Below, one piece after another: positions 11,501 through 22,190 of a stretch of DNA of 64,000 nt. The stretch covers positions 33,139,831 to 33,203,830 of the forward strand of contig LS997567.1 of NCBI GenBank assembly GCA_000469685.2. The letters run 5' to 3'. This stretch comes from Haemonchus contortus (lineage: Eukaryota > Nematoda > Chromadorea > Rhabditida > Trichostrongylidae). A model generated the notes under the pieces. It saw nothing but the letters and a program-made list of their open reading frames with translations. It had not been told where the DNA came from and did no database searches. Each line of letters begins with the position of its first letter. Position 1 is the first letter of the stretch. Both the position numbers and the translations under genes were made by a program.

Positions 11501-12210
11501 AAAAGCTCATTTCGTTATAAACATGGGTGCCTATAATTGTAATCCAAACGACTACGCCGGAACACTAACCTGCTCAACCAGCTGTCCCATCAAAAAAGAT
11601 TACAACACAACAATATAGACAAAGACCTTTTCACAGTCCAACAAATTTTTAATTGCACGTTAAGTATAAACATCAGGGGCAAAAGGGTCTTAAAGGAATT
11701 CAGAAAAGCGAGGCAACCGAGAATCTATCCAAAAGCGCTTTCTTAGTTGAAACAAATTTGCGCTTATACATCGCAAGCAATTGTTCGTAGCGGCTCTGCC
11801 CTTTCGTGGACTTCGGCAGGAATATCACCGCCAGTCATAAAGCAAACGGCACAAAAGCAAAAGGCAGTGCTGTAAGCATGGTGAGAAATTATGAAGTAAC
11901 AAACAGATAAACAATGAACGAGGCAAAGTCATGGTCCTATGATATTGACGGGATCACTTGAATCCTTGTCCGTTAAGAAAGTGGGAAATGTTAAAATGTC
12001 CCGCCTGCATTTTTTTCTAATTTGGAGGGTTCGGTAGATGAGAACAGGAGCTATTCATTCCCGGTCAAACAAAAGCACCCTACACAATTCGTGCGCGCCC
12101 CGTTCGCTTGGAACAAACCTCCATGGGTTCTGTGTGTTTGAGTTACTCGATATATTCCACTTTGGTTTCGAAATATTGCTTCAAATCTAAATTAACTTTT
12201 TTTTTGCCCA
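11501..12210. other. Intronic sequence with nothing recognised
   Basis: No repeat family, exon or RNA gene could be supported on either strand. Confidence 0.4.
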
Positions 12211-12214
12211 CGCC

Positions 12215-12450
12215 TCACCTCCTGTGAGCGGAGTTAAGTCCTGCCGTCCGACATAGGTGCTCCCATGCTGCAGCTTGTCCTTCTATCGAATATGAGCACT
12301 CTGGGTCCATGTTAAAATTTTTCGCACAAACTCCACCACATGTGGGTGGAATCCGGTCTCGTGACCCACCATAAGCGTTGCTACCTGCCGCCTGCACACC
12401 CATCAAATTTGAGCGCTCTAGGTCCATGGGGATCGCAGTTATGAATATGC
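12215..12450 (-). repeat. Dispersed short repeat, SINE-like
   Basis: Two similar blocks contain a motif about TTTGAGCGCTCTAGGTCCATG (about 12,409-12,430, and a relative at 12,290-12,315). A related segment occurs at 56,030-56,200 (GATCTAGGTCCAACTTGACA and CCGCCTGTAC). Read on the minus strand there is an ACGAGACCGGATTCCACCC stretch that resembles a polymerase III B box only loosely. Confidence 0.35.
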
Positions 12451-12461
12451 GGTCAAACACA

Positions 12462-12585
12462 CGCACATATATATACACATATACACACATATACTCACAC
12501 ACACACACATGCACACATATACACACATACTTACACCTTTACACAACACACATATACACATACAACACCCACACGCACACAGAAG
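12462..12585. repeat. CA-rich microsatellite
   Basis: An imperfect run of ACACATATACACACA units with interruptions. It opens spurious frames on both strands. Confidence 0.85.
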
Positions 12586-12689
12586 ACGCCTGATAAAAAC
12601 AAAACAAAATGAAGAGACAAGCATAGTTGATTAACTGGCTTATATCAAGAATTAGTGGTTACCCAAAATGAAAGTGCACTAGGGCTCAG

Positions 12690-13075
12690 CCGATTACTTT
12701 TGCCCTTACGGCGTATACCACCATAGTAGCCGAAGCTTTGGTGGAAGCCAAAGTAGGGGCCGTGACCGTCGTCTCACAACTACCACTTGGTAACTTTTTG
12801 AAAAACACTTTAGCAGAACGAAGCTTAGCCGCCCATAATTCCTTAGAAGTATGCAACGTACGATTCCGACTTCCATGACGCTCGGAAACTCCGACGTCGC
12901 GTCCGAGGCGCTGGTGCAAGAGATCATCGAGTTTTATTTAATTCCGTTCCTAGAGGTAATCCGTCACTGACTACAAATGTCGCATCCAATTCGAGCAAAA
13001 CAACTTCAAGGCATTCTGTGGCGCTTTTGAGAACGATGGATCCGATAATTACATTCAGAGTCGAATTACTACAAA
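12690..13075 (-). other. Coding-like minus-strand stretch, unassigned
   Basis: One frame (about 12,935-13,070) is open with plausible composition and includes VVLLELDATFVVSDGLPLG. It is followed by a second open frame (12,686-12,919) containing LASTKASATMVVYAVRAK. A stop separates them and no good splice sites were found. It may be a decayed gene copy or an unknown repeat. Confidence 0.2.
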
Positions 13076-13372
13076 ACCTACCAGCAAAAATCGAATTCGA
13101 GAAAAATTCAGCCCAATGTCGGAAAAGAAATACTAAAAATTAAATGAAGCCAACGTTCAAAACTCGGCATTCCTAACCTCTTAGTGACCTGGTCATGAAC
13201 AGGGGAAAGAAATGATTGAGGTAAAGAAAAAAAATATATAGATGAAAGAAATAGCCTATCACTGATAAACCATAAAAATACAGGCAAACACACTTCACGA
13301 TAATATGCCCTGATATCTTAAGCCTATAGGTCTCTTTCCGATTGCTTCCAAATCTCAATGCACAACTTATAC

Positions 13373-13441
13373 CTCCTGAATTGTAGGCTTAGCTCTGCCT
13401 GCAAGGTCGACAGAAATTTGACCTGGAACATCGTCGTCTTG
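13373..13441 (-). CDS. Gene A exon (23 codons)
   Basis: A 69-nt minus-strand exon with acceptor CAGTCTTTCAG and donor GAG|GTATAA, phase 0 on both sides. It encodes QDDDVPGQISVDLAGRAKP and then TIQE. It is similar in style to the other acidic exons. The next recognised exon is at 1,378-1,422, so either a single intron of about 11.9 kb separates them or exons in between were missed. Function unknown. Confidence 0.6.
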
Positions 13442-13821
13442 CTGAAAGACTGATAATATCGAGAAATTTGTATACATTAAACGAGGGAGGAAGCCGGTTA
13501 GAATAAAAATACACATTGTATAGCAGCACTCACCTCGGAGGCATTATGCGAAGTGGTAGAGCTCTAAAACGGACAGGATTGAAACCGCGAAAGGCCGTAA
13601 AACTTTTCGTAATTATGTCGCATCCATGTGAAAACTCAAACAAACAAAACAACACACAAAACGGAGTCCAAAATGATTACCTTCTAAAGAGAGAGCACTG
13701 AGTGAAGAATATAAACATTGCGATACTTTCAAAGTAATTCAAGTCAAACAAAACACACACAAAAATCACATAATCATTTTGAATCCCATAAAACAGTTAC
13801 GATTTAAGCCATAACCCTCAC

Positions 13822-13902
13822 CTGTATACTCTCGAACAAATTAAAGAGTTTCGTCCGTTCAGCATGATTAAAAGTTGACACACCGGGACCGTCAGTGCTA
13901 AT
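13822..13902 (-). CDS. Gene A exon (27 codons)
   Basis: An 81-nt minus-strand exon with acceptor AATTTCGCACAG and donor CAG|GTGAGG, phase 0 on both sides. The peptide begins ISTDGPGVSTFNHAERTKLF and looks like ordinary soluble protein sequence. It joins in frame with the exons on both sides. No family is recognised. Confidence 0.65.
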
Positions 13903-14034
13903 CTGTGCGAAATTTGAAAACCAGAAATTGAATGAATTATCGGGAACAATAAAAACAAAAGAAAATAAAAGGAAACAACAGCGGAAGTGAAAGCTGGAAG
14001 AGTTAAGAAGTAATTCCTAAGGAGAACAACTCAC

Positions 14035-14118
14035 TCCAATAAGGTCCGGAACGATACTGGGAAACTTTGTCTTGAGATGCTCTTGATCAGCAATACCAGA
14101 TGAGACATCATCATCGAT
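14035..14118 (-). CDS. Gene A exon (28 codons)
   Basis: An 84-nt minus-strand exon with a strong TTATGTTTTCAG acceptor and GGA|GTGAGT donor, phase 0 at both ends. The peptide begins IDDDVSSGIADQEHLKTKFP. This is the most upstream exon that joins securely to the others. The gene must continue to higher coordinates because no start codon context is seen here. Confidence 0.65.
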
Positions 14119-15105
14119 CTGAAAACATAAGAATGTCTGCACTATCGCGCAGTAACCCTTTCATAGAAAATCTATTCAATAAGTGAAGCGATTCGTACCT
14201 CTGCGGAAAAAAAATGCGACTCGGGAGGATCGCCACTCATTCAGGCACCTAGGAATTCATATTCAAACACATTACTCCCATAAGAGAAAGTTTGAACTCC
14301 GTCGGACACTTATAAAAAAAAAGTCTTGAAAAATTCTAGTTTTGAGAGGAAAATGTTGAGGAAGACGCTCATAAGAGTAAAAGCGGAAAAGAGCCCAAAA
14401 AATAATCCCAGGGTCTCGCGGAACCAAGACTTAACAATGCTGCAGTAGAAGTAAAACCATGGGGGTTAACGTATGCGATGAGTAATACAGCCTACGGGCT
14501 ACTTGAACTCGTTCCCTTTAATAGTGGCGGCCGCGGCTATTTTCCTGCCCTCGTCTGTCGCGCTCTCGTTTACCATGTTCTCTAACTGCTGAGCTTGTCT
14601 GATCAATGGGATCCTCAGTACCAACCCCGTGTCCTTCACCTGAGGTATTTTGGTCTGCGCTCCAACCTTTCACTATTAGGGAAGCAGAGAAAGTTCAAAT
14701 AAACACGTAATGCAATGGCAAAGTGGTCGTGGAACGATACCGCGTACCAGTATTTCATTTCGGGTGTATGTCGTTTAGCTCGGCTCATCTCAGCCTCTTT
14801 GCCATTGGGGTGCATGGGCTTCAGTTGCCACCCATACAACGCAATTTCTGCGTCAACCAACTCGTCCACATCACTCAGCCTCACGGTTCACCATCAGCTA
14901 CCGAGCTGATTAGAGTTTATTCGCACGTGGGTGCGGGGCGACCCTGATTAGGAATGGAGACTCAGGGCTCACCAAACTTTTCAGTCATCACCATTAATCG
15001 AGGGTAAAAATGTAGTTGGGGGGTGCCAGCGTCCTTTTCTGCTCTACGTCTCTGACACCAGTGGGAAGAGTGCATAGAAACCGCGCGAGAAAGCAGAGAT
15101 GGTTT
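14119..15105. other. Intronic sequence, one unassigned coding-like patch
   Basis: Minus-strand frames at about 14,510-14,660 (with LIRQAQQLENMVNESATDEG) and 14,636-14,884 look coding in composition but have no start, splice sites or family match. They may be remnants of an element. Nothing else is recognised. Confidence 0.25.
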
Positions 15106-15107
15106 CC

Positions 15108-15326
15108 TCCCCTTCTCAAAGTTCGGGAAGGAGATCCGGGGTGGGTCAGCCATTTGGATGTTCAATTCTTGCCCCATCCCAGCTTTTCACTCGAGATAAT
15201 CATCTCGCCCTTCCTGGAGCTCCTCCCCTTCCAAGTTAGGGGGAAACTCCGGGGTGGGTGAGCCAACTGTGTGCTCAATGATTACACAACACCAGCTTTT
15301 TGCACGAGATAATCATCTCTCCCACC
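15108..15326. repeat. Two-copy tandem duplication (about 118 bp)
   Basis: 15,108-15,208 and 15,225-15,326 share CCCCTTC..AAGTT..GGG, CTCCGGGGTGGGTGAGCCA-like and GAGATAATCATCTC blocks in the same order. Confidence 0.6.
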
Positions 15327-15332
15327 CCGAGC

Positions 15333-15925
15333 ACTACAGAATTGTTACACTCACCTTCCCTTCCAGCTGGACAAACCACACAGTTTTAGGTTGTACATAG
15401 GCGATAGTATAGCCTGTTTCGAACCAGGCGCTCCTTTAAGAAGGGTGTTACGTTTACAATAGCGACTAAGTTTTCCAAGCCCAATCTCTTTAGACACTTT
15501 CTAATGGAAGCACTGACCTCATCATTAATAAACGGTAATACAGAAGAAGTCTTTTCTTCAATCTAGGTAATACCATGTCTGAAGATCACACTACCAGAAT
15601 AAGCTCTGCGTGTCGTTGAAAAATTGTAGTGGCCATTCGACCAGGCTATATCGCGTGCCATTTTAAGCCGCTCTTTTCGCTCATCCCCCCACTGCGGACC
15701 TTCTCAGTAGTGCGGAATATATTCCTAACGACCGCTCGTCTTGTGTAAAAAGGATGAGTTGAGTGATAATGGACAATTATGTTCTTATTGCTCTGTACCA
15801 CTTCGTAACAATCATGTCGCCCCGTAACCTCACTTGAACATTTAAGAAAGGAAGCCAACTTCCGGTCGGGTTTTTCGGTGTTAAAGTGACGTGCTCTGGT
15901 TGTGAATTTAGTAAGGCAAAAAACA
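15333..15925 (-). pseudogene. Second Penelope-like element fragment (no MITE)
   Basis: This is collinear with 8,395-8,493 plus 9,070-9,560 but lacks the MITE, which fixes the exact insertion point of that MITE. The minus-strand translation includes THPFYTRRAVVRNIF near 15,725, resembling the C-terminal reverse-transcriptase region of Penelope elements. It is decayed by several stops. Confidence 0.55.
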
Positions 15926-16019
15926 TATCTACTTATTCCTGTGTTGCACAGTCTATGAAGCAATCATCGATATAATTGCTGTAAAGAAAGGTCGGGTATT
16001 CCATGCAACTTGACTGTGA

Positions 16020-17140
16020 CCGTTGCTTCACATACTATATAATCTCGTGGAATGTCAGCAGTACCCTTCAATGGAGGAAAGCATCACACCCTCGACCTTT
16101 GCTCAATGTATGAAACTATTCAATGTCCGAGTGAAAAACGACATGGCTAAAAGTGTCTCAGTGTAATACTTTCGCCAGCAAGCGGGGCTTCACATACTCT
16201 ATCATCTCGTGGGATGTCAGCAGTACCCTTCAGTGGGGGAGAGCGACAAACATTCGTCCTTTGCGCAAAACATAAAAGGTATCTAATGTATAGGTGGAAG
16301 ACTACTTGGCAAAGAAGTGTGTCAGTGTTGTTCTTCTGCCAGCAACCGTTGCTTCACATACTCTATCATCTCGTGGAATGTCAGCAGTACCCTTCAGTGG
16401 AGGAGAGCGTCAAACATTCGTCCTTTGCGCAAAACATAAAAGGTGTCTAATGTATGGTGGAAGACTACTTGGCAAAAAAGTGTGTCAGTGTTGTTCTTCT
16501 GCCAGCAACCGTTGCTTCACACACTATATTATCTCGTGGAATGTCAGCAGTACCCTTCAATGGAAGCGCCATACCCTTGACCTTTGCTCAGAGTATAAAA
16601 ATATTTAATGTACTAGTGAAAAACGAAATGCCTAAAAAAGTGTCTCAGTGTAATCCTTCCGCCAGCAACTGTTGCTTCACATACTGTATTATCTCGTGGA
16701 ATGTCAGCAGTACCCTTCAATGGAAAAGCCATACCCTAGACCTTTGCTCAGAGTATAAAATTATTCAATGTACGAGTGAAAAACGAAATGCCTAAAAAAG
16801 TGTTTCATTGTGATCCTTTCGCCAGCAACCGTTGCTTCACATACTCTATCATCTCGTGGAATGTCAGCAGTACCCTTCACTTTAGGAAAGCGCCAAACAT
16901 TAGTCCTTTGCGCAAAACATAAAAGGTATCTAATGTATAGGTGGAAGACTACTTGGCTAAAAAAGTGTGTCAGTGTTGTTCTTCTGCCAGCAACCGTTGC
17001 TTCACACACTACATTATCTCGTGGAATGTCAGCAGTACCCTTCAGTGGAGGAAAGCGCCACACCCTTGACCTTTGCTCAGAGTATAAAATTATTTAATGT
17101 ACGAGGGAAAAACGAAATGCCTAAAAAAGTTTCTCACTAA
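16020..17140. repeat. Seven-unit tandem array, about 160-165 bp per unit, two unit types
   Basis: The anchor GCTTCACA starts at 16025, 16187, 16351, 16514, 16674, 16834 and 16999. Each unit shares ATCTCGTGGAATGTCAGCAG. The second half of the unit is one of two versions: A (with GACCTTTGCTCAGAGTATAA) or B (with GTCCTTTGCGCAAAACATAA). The order is A-B-B-A-A-B-A. The array lies in an intron of gene A. No ribozyme core or gene was found in it. Confidence 0.9.
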
Positions 17141-17183
17141 GACAGTGTTGAATTGATATCCGAAGCTCTATTTCTCGACTAGA

Positions 17184-17286
17184 TGAACTGGAATTTGGAG
17201 AGTGTATGGAATTTGCCAAGGAAAAGCTCTCTAACAAAGTGGAGGGGAATTTCACACTGAAAACGCTCAGGGAAGTAGCAAAAGGT
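17184..17286 (+). CDS. Possible isolated plus-strand exon, unassigned
   Basis: A CGACTAG 3' splice site is followed by an open frame containing ELEFGECMEFAKEKLSNKVE and ending at an AAAG|GTTAGT donor. Composition is coding-like. The preceding bases are open in a different frame, so it could also be a frameshifted remnant. It lies on the strand opposite to gene A and no partner exon was found. Confidence 0.25.
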
Positions 17287-18421
17287 TAGTATGTTCTAAG
17301 AAATGCATTTTTAGGGTTGTGGAAACTTAGGAACGCGCATCCACTTATCGCGCAACTATTGCAAAGAGACTTTAAGCAAAGCGAATATTCGAGTGTCATA
17401 ATACTACCTCTATTAATTGTGTAAAAAATAAATAATTGTAGAGAACAGTAAGGAAGTGAAGCATCTAGAGAAAAATGTCACACATCAATCACATTTGTAT
17501 ACCAGATGTCAGATGAATAGATGGCATTGTGTTAAGAAGTTTGTGAACAGCCTTCAGTTATAGTTGGGCGGGAGAGTTGGGCTAGTTCCCGTTTTTACAT
17601 AGCCTTCCTTTAAGACCAACTTCAGCACTATGAGGAGAGGTCATTAAACCAAACAAACACCAATCACTTCCATAGTAATCAACCGATATGTACCAGTTCC
17701 TTCACTTTCCAACTTTTACACTTCTCCGAAATACTTTCCGGCTCAGGAACTTCATACCGCGAGATCCTGCACATACACAATCCTCCTCAACGCACCTACT
17801 CCACGCAACCCTCCTCAACGCATCTACTTCCAGCAGTGCAACCCTCATTCTATAATGCTTCATATCTCCTAATATTTATTCCTCGTCGCTTTCACTGATA
17901 TACATCCAGTCGATAGACCACTCACCAAGTTGGTCGCATCGAAGCATCTCAGTTCGTTGCAGCGTCTATTTCAACCTTTACACATGCTATTCACATAATT
18001 CTTGCTCGAAAACATGCTTTTTTTGCTATAGGCGCCGGGCCTTCTTACTGCTGCTATCATCATGCATCTTCAACACTTCATCTTTCACTCGCTCGTGTAA
18101 GATGTGGACAGCATAATAGGCGTCAAGTTTTCCCACCTTGGCGAGAAATGGCCATTCCGTGCAAAGGTTCGTACACCCTTTTCCAAGGCAGGGTTTGTTA
18201 CAAAATTAAGAGCAAAGCGATTAGAAGGTGCACGGTTACTACAGCAACACCAGACAGCACTCAATTCAGATTCAAAATTGCGAGCTAAGAACAAAACTGA
18301 ACCATAAAATAAATTAATACTACGGATGTGGCCACTACCTTCCACGACAGGAATAGCCGGGAGTACAAAGTTTAAAATGTAATAGGATGTGAAATATTAC
18401 AAAAATCAAAAAACTACTTAC
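17287..18421. other. Intronic sequence with nothing firmly recognised
   Basis: Frames on both strands at 18,085-18,345 overlap each other (plus-strand SHLGEKWPFRAKVRTPFSKA) and probably belong to a repeated sequence, but no second copy is present in the window. Confidence 0.3.
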
Positions 18422-18495
18422 GAGTTGTCGACAGAAATAATTTCGGTTTCCTTCTTAAATCACACCAGGATCGTGATGCAATATGCTCACGATAA
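18422..18495 (-). CDS. Possible further upstream exon of gene A
   Basis: A 74-nt minus-strand exon candidate with acceptor GATTTACACCAG and donor C|GTAAGT, encoding YREHIASRSWCDLRRKPKLF and four more residues. Its start phase needs one base and its end phase needs two, so a connecting exon between here and 14,118 would be required; none was found. BEL element A begins only 46 bp upstream of it (18,542), so any earlier exon would lie beyond that element. Confidence 0.35.
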
Positions 18496-18536
18496 CTGGT
18501 GTAAATCTAGAAGGAAAAATCTGTATATTTGAGAAC

Positions 18537-18541
18537 TAAAC
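18537..18541. repeat. Target duplication of BEL A, left copy (TAAAC)
   Basis: TAAAC here and at 33,127-33,131 flank the two LTRs exactly. Five bp is the expected duplication for LTR elements. Confidence 0.9.
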
Positions 18542-18712
18542 TGTGTAGGGCGGTTCAGTGGTTTTGTTGTTGAGGCGGGAGACGAGTGTAGAAATAACCG
18601 TTTATTGTCGGTGTTACCAGCAAGAAGCACCAGAGCGTAGGCCCATGCTCTTAGGAAGACATGGGGCGAGGCGCGGGGAGAGTCGGGGTCATCGGGACCA
18701 TGGACAATTACA
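18542..18712 (-). repeat. BEL A 3' LTR (171 bp)
   Basis: Aligned end to end with 32,956-33,126 with only scattered differences. On the element strand it starts TGTAATTGTCC and ends CCGCCCTACACA, the TG...CA form. Confidence 0.9.
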
Positions 18713-18729
18713 CTCCCCGGCCCCAAAAG
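18713..18729 (-). promoter_or_regulatory. BEL A polypurine tract
   Basis: Directly upstream of the 3' LTR the element strand reads TTTTGGGGCCGGGGAG, a purine-rich primer site for plus-strand DNA synthesis. Confidence 0.6.
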
Positions 18730-18992
18730 GGATACAAAACATGCAAATTTGCATCGAACAAGTTAGCGTCAAAATAATGCATCACAATGAGATCACTGTA
18801 GTCGATTTTCGTTCCTTGAGCGCTGGCTTCGAGCGAGCTGGGCGATAGTCGGTTGCGGGTGCGGCGACGGCGAGTGATCGGAATTTGACGTTGCAGATGA
18901 ATAACAGAGTAAATCCAATTAGCAGGTAGTGTGGACGAGAGCGACGGTGAGATAGCGGAGTGGTGAAGGGAGACGACGGGAATGGAGAAGCC

Positions 18993-19382
18993 TCAGTTTC
19001 GAGGCCTTTTGAGCTGCTGAGCATGAGGCCTTCTGCGGAAGCAGAGGTAGGAATTGTGGTCAAGACCACAATTCCCACATTTCATCCCACAGTCGAGGTC
19101 ATGCTCTGGTTTCAGGCACTTCACGCACAAGTGCAGCTTCGATGCCTGAGCCGTCCTGGAGACGGAGTCAGGAACTTTGCTGCACCTGGCGGTGAAGTGA
19201 TAGTCTTTGTTATTCTCAACTGTGCAGAGTACACAGGAGGATTTCGGTGCCGTTCGCTCCAATAGTTGATCGAGCTTCGCATCCATGGCTTTCGTCATGG
19301 GCATCAAGTTGTGCAGTATTGTGGCGACGTCGCACCTGTCGAGTTCGTCGATGGCTGCTTGCATCTCAGAGGGAAAGGACAT
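18993..19382 (-). CDS. BEL A accessory ORF: coiled-coil plus Cys/His zinc-binding protein (129 aa)
   Basis: A complete reading frame between the envelope stop (19,702) and the 3' LTR. Residues 1-45 are hydrophilic and helical. Residues 50-114 hold the pattern C50-x2-C53, H62, C67, then C86-x2-C89-x4-H94-x3-C98-x3-C102-x2-C105-x3-H109-x4-C114. The pattern closely resembles the zinc-knuckle region of the element's own Gag (31,165-31,335), so it may be a duplicated nucleocapsid domain. BEL B has a homologue in the same place (47,889-48,245). The frame is undamaged while gag and pol are broken. Function is not known; nucleic-acid binding is inferred. Confidence 0.65.
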   Translation of the reverse strand: MSFPSEMQAAIDELDRCDVATILHNLMPMTKAMDAKLDQLLERTAPKSSCVLCTVENNKDYHFTARCSKVPDSVSRTAQASKLHLCVKCLKPEHDLDCGMKCGNCGLDHNSYLCFRRRPHAQQLKRPRN

Positions 19383-19701
19383 GTTGAACTGTAGTACTCA
19401 GATTACCCCTTCTTTTATACGGAATGCTGGCACACTCGGACACACTTTCTTATCACTCTTATCAATGTAAAATCATCGAGCTACTTTCTATAAAATTTTA
19501 TGGCCTTAATGAGGTCGTCCCTGAGGGGAATTTTCAGACAACGGGCACAAGTGCTAATGATGCTGTGCCCTGAGGATAATGTGAGGAACTGGCATTAGAT
19601 TCAATGAGGCTACGCCGGAGGGGACACCACGGCACGGCTTTGCATGTCTCTAATAACTACGGTCATTTATTACATATCTATGTACATTGCCGACTTAGCG
19701 G

Positions 19702-20437
19702 CTATTTATTATTTTGCTTGCTTTTTTTTAAATTCTGTACTCTTTCAATAGGAATTTCATTTGTCGCTTTCAATTTTCGTTGACTGCGAACTAGATTTAG
19801 CATGTAGCAAAGCATTTTGTACGTGATCTCCATAACTTTTAGCAAAATTAAGTAGATGCCCTTCATCACACTCAGTATTATGATGGGGCCCATCAAGTAA
19901 GTCAGTGCGGAGAACAATATTATTGAGATAAGAGCTCCTACCACTAGTTTGTAATGGTTTTTGATGATTTTAATCAGTGGGTCAATATTTGGCAGAGATA
20001 TATGTGTAAACCATTGATGTTTTATAGACACACCGTGCGATTTTTTGTCGAAAATGGAGTACTGTCCTTCTGCTGTATGATAAAATAGTGTTCCGGTTAG
20101 CAAAAACTTGGTTGGTTTTTCGGAACAATGAGCAGTACACTGTTCATTCACAATAGGATGCTCGAAATTTAAGAATATGACATTGTTGTCATTTGATGGG
20201 CCACAGTTCACTAGAAATTGTTGCGATTCGCACGTCACTTTTATCTTAGCTTGTGACTGCGACTTGCAAATCGCTGTGAAGTGTGCGCCATGTTCGCAAT
20301 CATAGCATCCAGTTAACTCAGTAATCTTGAATCCACATTCTTGGTTTACTACTAATTCCGTAGCTTCTTGAAGTAGTGTAGATTCGATTCTGAGTACCAT
20401 TTCTTCCTCGTAGGAAGAGGCATGTACGTTCTCATCA
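19702..20437 (-). CDS. BEL A envelope, C-terminal part (after RTE insertion)
   Basis: Continues the envelope frame interrupted at 23,869 (the interrupted codons run into the target duplication 20,426-20,437). It has a Cys-rich extracellular part and then a long hydrophobic membrane segment near residues 215-250 of the local frame (LVVGALISIILFSALTYL), followed by a short basic tail. This matches the stem, transmembrane anchor and tail of phlebovirus-G2-like envelopes found in nematode BEL elements. Residues encoded before 20,437 in this same frame are RTE sequence, not envelope. Confidence 0.75.
20426..20437. repeat. RTE target duplication, copy 1 (ACGTTCTCATCA)
   Basis: The same 12 bases occur at 23,869-23,880 on the other side of the RTE, inside the BEL A envelope gene. 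Confidence 0.9.
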
Positions 20438-20443
20438 CCTGTA

Positions 20444-22190
20444 TCACCTGTCGTCCCGTTGATCATCGACTTCCTCGAGCGGGCGCCAGTAACGTCTCCA
20501 TTCGTCCCTGTCACGAGCCAGAGTGGTCCAGTGAATCGTTCTCGCTTCAGGGACACGAGGTTCAACATTCCTTTCGTTCAGAGCTTTCGTGAAGAAATCT
20601 GACCATCTCGTTGCGGCCGTCCTGGAGTTCGTTTGATGTACCGAGGGATCCAGTCAGTAACCGCCCTGTTCCCACGGTCATCACTATATCGCATAACGTG
20701 TCCGGCCCACCTGATCTTCGATTTCTTGGCGTAATCAACGGCATCCCTGATCTTCGTTCGGTGACGGAGCTCGGAACTCCGGATTCCCTTCTGCACTTGC
20801 GTGTATAGGGAAATTCCGAGCATCGTCCTTTCCAAAGCGCGTTGAATAACGCTGACAGCATGCTCATCCTGCTTTCGTAGAGTCCAGGTCTCCGAGGCGT
20901 ACGTCAAAGCAGGAAGGACAGCAGTGTCGAAAAGGTGAGCGCGGAGCCGGATGTTCTTTGTCTTCTTCACTACTCCCTCGATATTCTTAAATGCTCCCCA
21001 CGCGGCGCGTTTCCTTCTGCATAGCTCTGGAGCTAGGTCGTTCATCATGTTGACTTCCCGACCTAGATACACATAGCTAGAGCATTCGGAGATATTCGTT
21101 CCGTTTAACGTGAAAGGAGCATCAGGTACCAGTCCGTTTCTCATGAACATCGTCTTCGTTAGGTTCAGCCTCAAGCCGATCTTTCCACAAGCACTATCAA
21201 ACTCGGCCAGCATTCGTTCCGCCTGCTCGATGTTCCGTGTTATAAGCACGATGTCGTCTGCAAAGCGGAGGTGATGTAGGAAGCGACCGTCGACCTTCAC
21301 TCCCAAGTCTTCCCATTCCAAATGACGCATGATATTCTCGAGGGCGGCACTGAAAAGTTTGGGCGAAATAGTATCGCCTTGCCGAACACCTCTCTTCACG
21401 TTGACAATGACTTCCTTATAGAATGGTGAAATCCTGGTCGTGAAGTTATCGTAGAGCTCACGAAGCATCCTTATATATTGCGTAGGAACACCCTGGTTAC
21501 CCAGGGCTTCAATTACCGCTTCTGTCTCGACGGTATCAAAGGCTTTCTTTAAATCGATGAACGTAAGACATAGCGGCATTTTGTACTCTCGCGATACTTC
21601 AATGAGCCTTGTTAGGGTGTGGATATGATCGATTGTACTGAACCCTCTCCGAAACCCTGCTTGCTCGCATGGCTGTCCTTCATCTAATGTTCTGCCAATC
21701 CTGTTTAGGATGACACGAGTGAAAAGCTTGTAGATTACGGACAGCAGGCAGATTGGGCGATAGTTGCCAATATCGTCTGGATCTCCCTTTTTGTACAGCA
21801 ACACAGTCTTGCTAGTTTTCCACGACGTGGGCACTTTGCATTCCGACAGGTACCGTGTGAAGAGCCTAGCCAGAGTTTTGATGATGACCGGAGGCATACT
21901 CTTCAGATGTTCTGGTTTGATCCTATCGGGACCGGGCGCTGTACAGTTCTTCATCGACGTGATGGCATGTCGTATTTCGGAAGGGAGAACCGAAGGAGCG
22001 ATATACTCGTCTTGCCTAAGATGGTAAGTAGGCAGGTAGGCGTGGCTGTCGAAGAGATCCGAGTAGAAGTCGTAGATGACCTTTTCCATTGCCCTCCGTG
22101 ATGCAGTAACGGTTCCGTCAGGACGACGAAGGGAGGTCATCTTGGTCTTGTAATTGGCGAAGCTCCGTCGAGCTTTGCGTATCTCTTTAC
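20444..22190 (-). pseudogene. RTE reverse transcriptase domain and C-terminus
   Basis: The reverse-transcriptase fingers and palm include PDRIKPEHLK, ADDIVLIT (catalytic pair at 21,253-21,264) and a thumb. The C-terminal WSDFF-type and [10 protein letters not shown] segments are reached only after a one-base frameshift near 20,615. The enzyme copies element RNA at the nicked target. It lacks RNase H, as usual for RTE. Confidence 0.85.

Noticed and set aside
16020..17140. Tandem array considered as a CRISPR array
   Set aside because: Units are 160 bp with no short repeat/unique spacer alternation, and the genome is eukaryotic.
16020..17140. Tandem units considered as hammerhead ribozyme monomers
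   Set aside because: No CTGATGA...GAAA core in proper order was found on either strand by eye.
20438..20568. First 43 codons of the frame ending at 19,702 as part of the BEL A envelope
   Set aside because: This stretch is the RTE 3' end read in another frame; the real RTE frame here has [10 protein letters not shown]. Envelope starts only at the target duplication.
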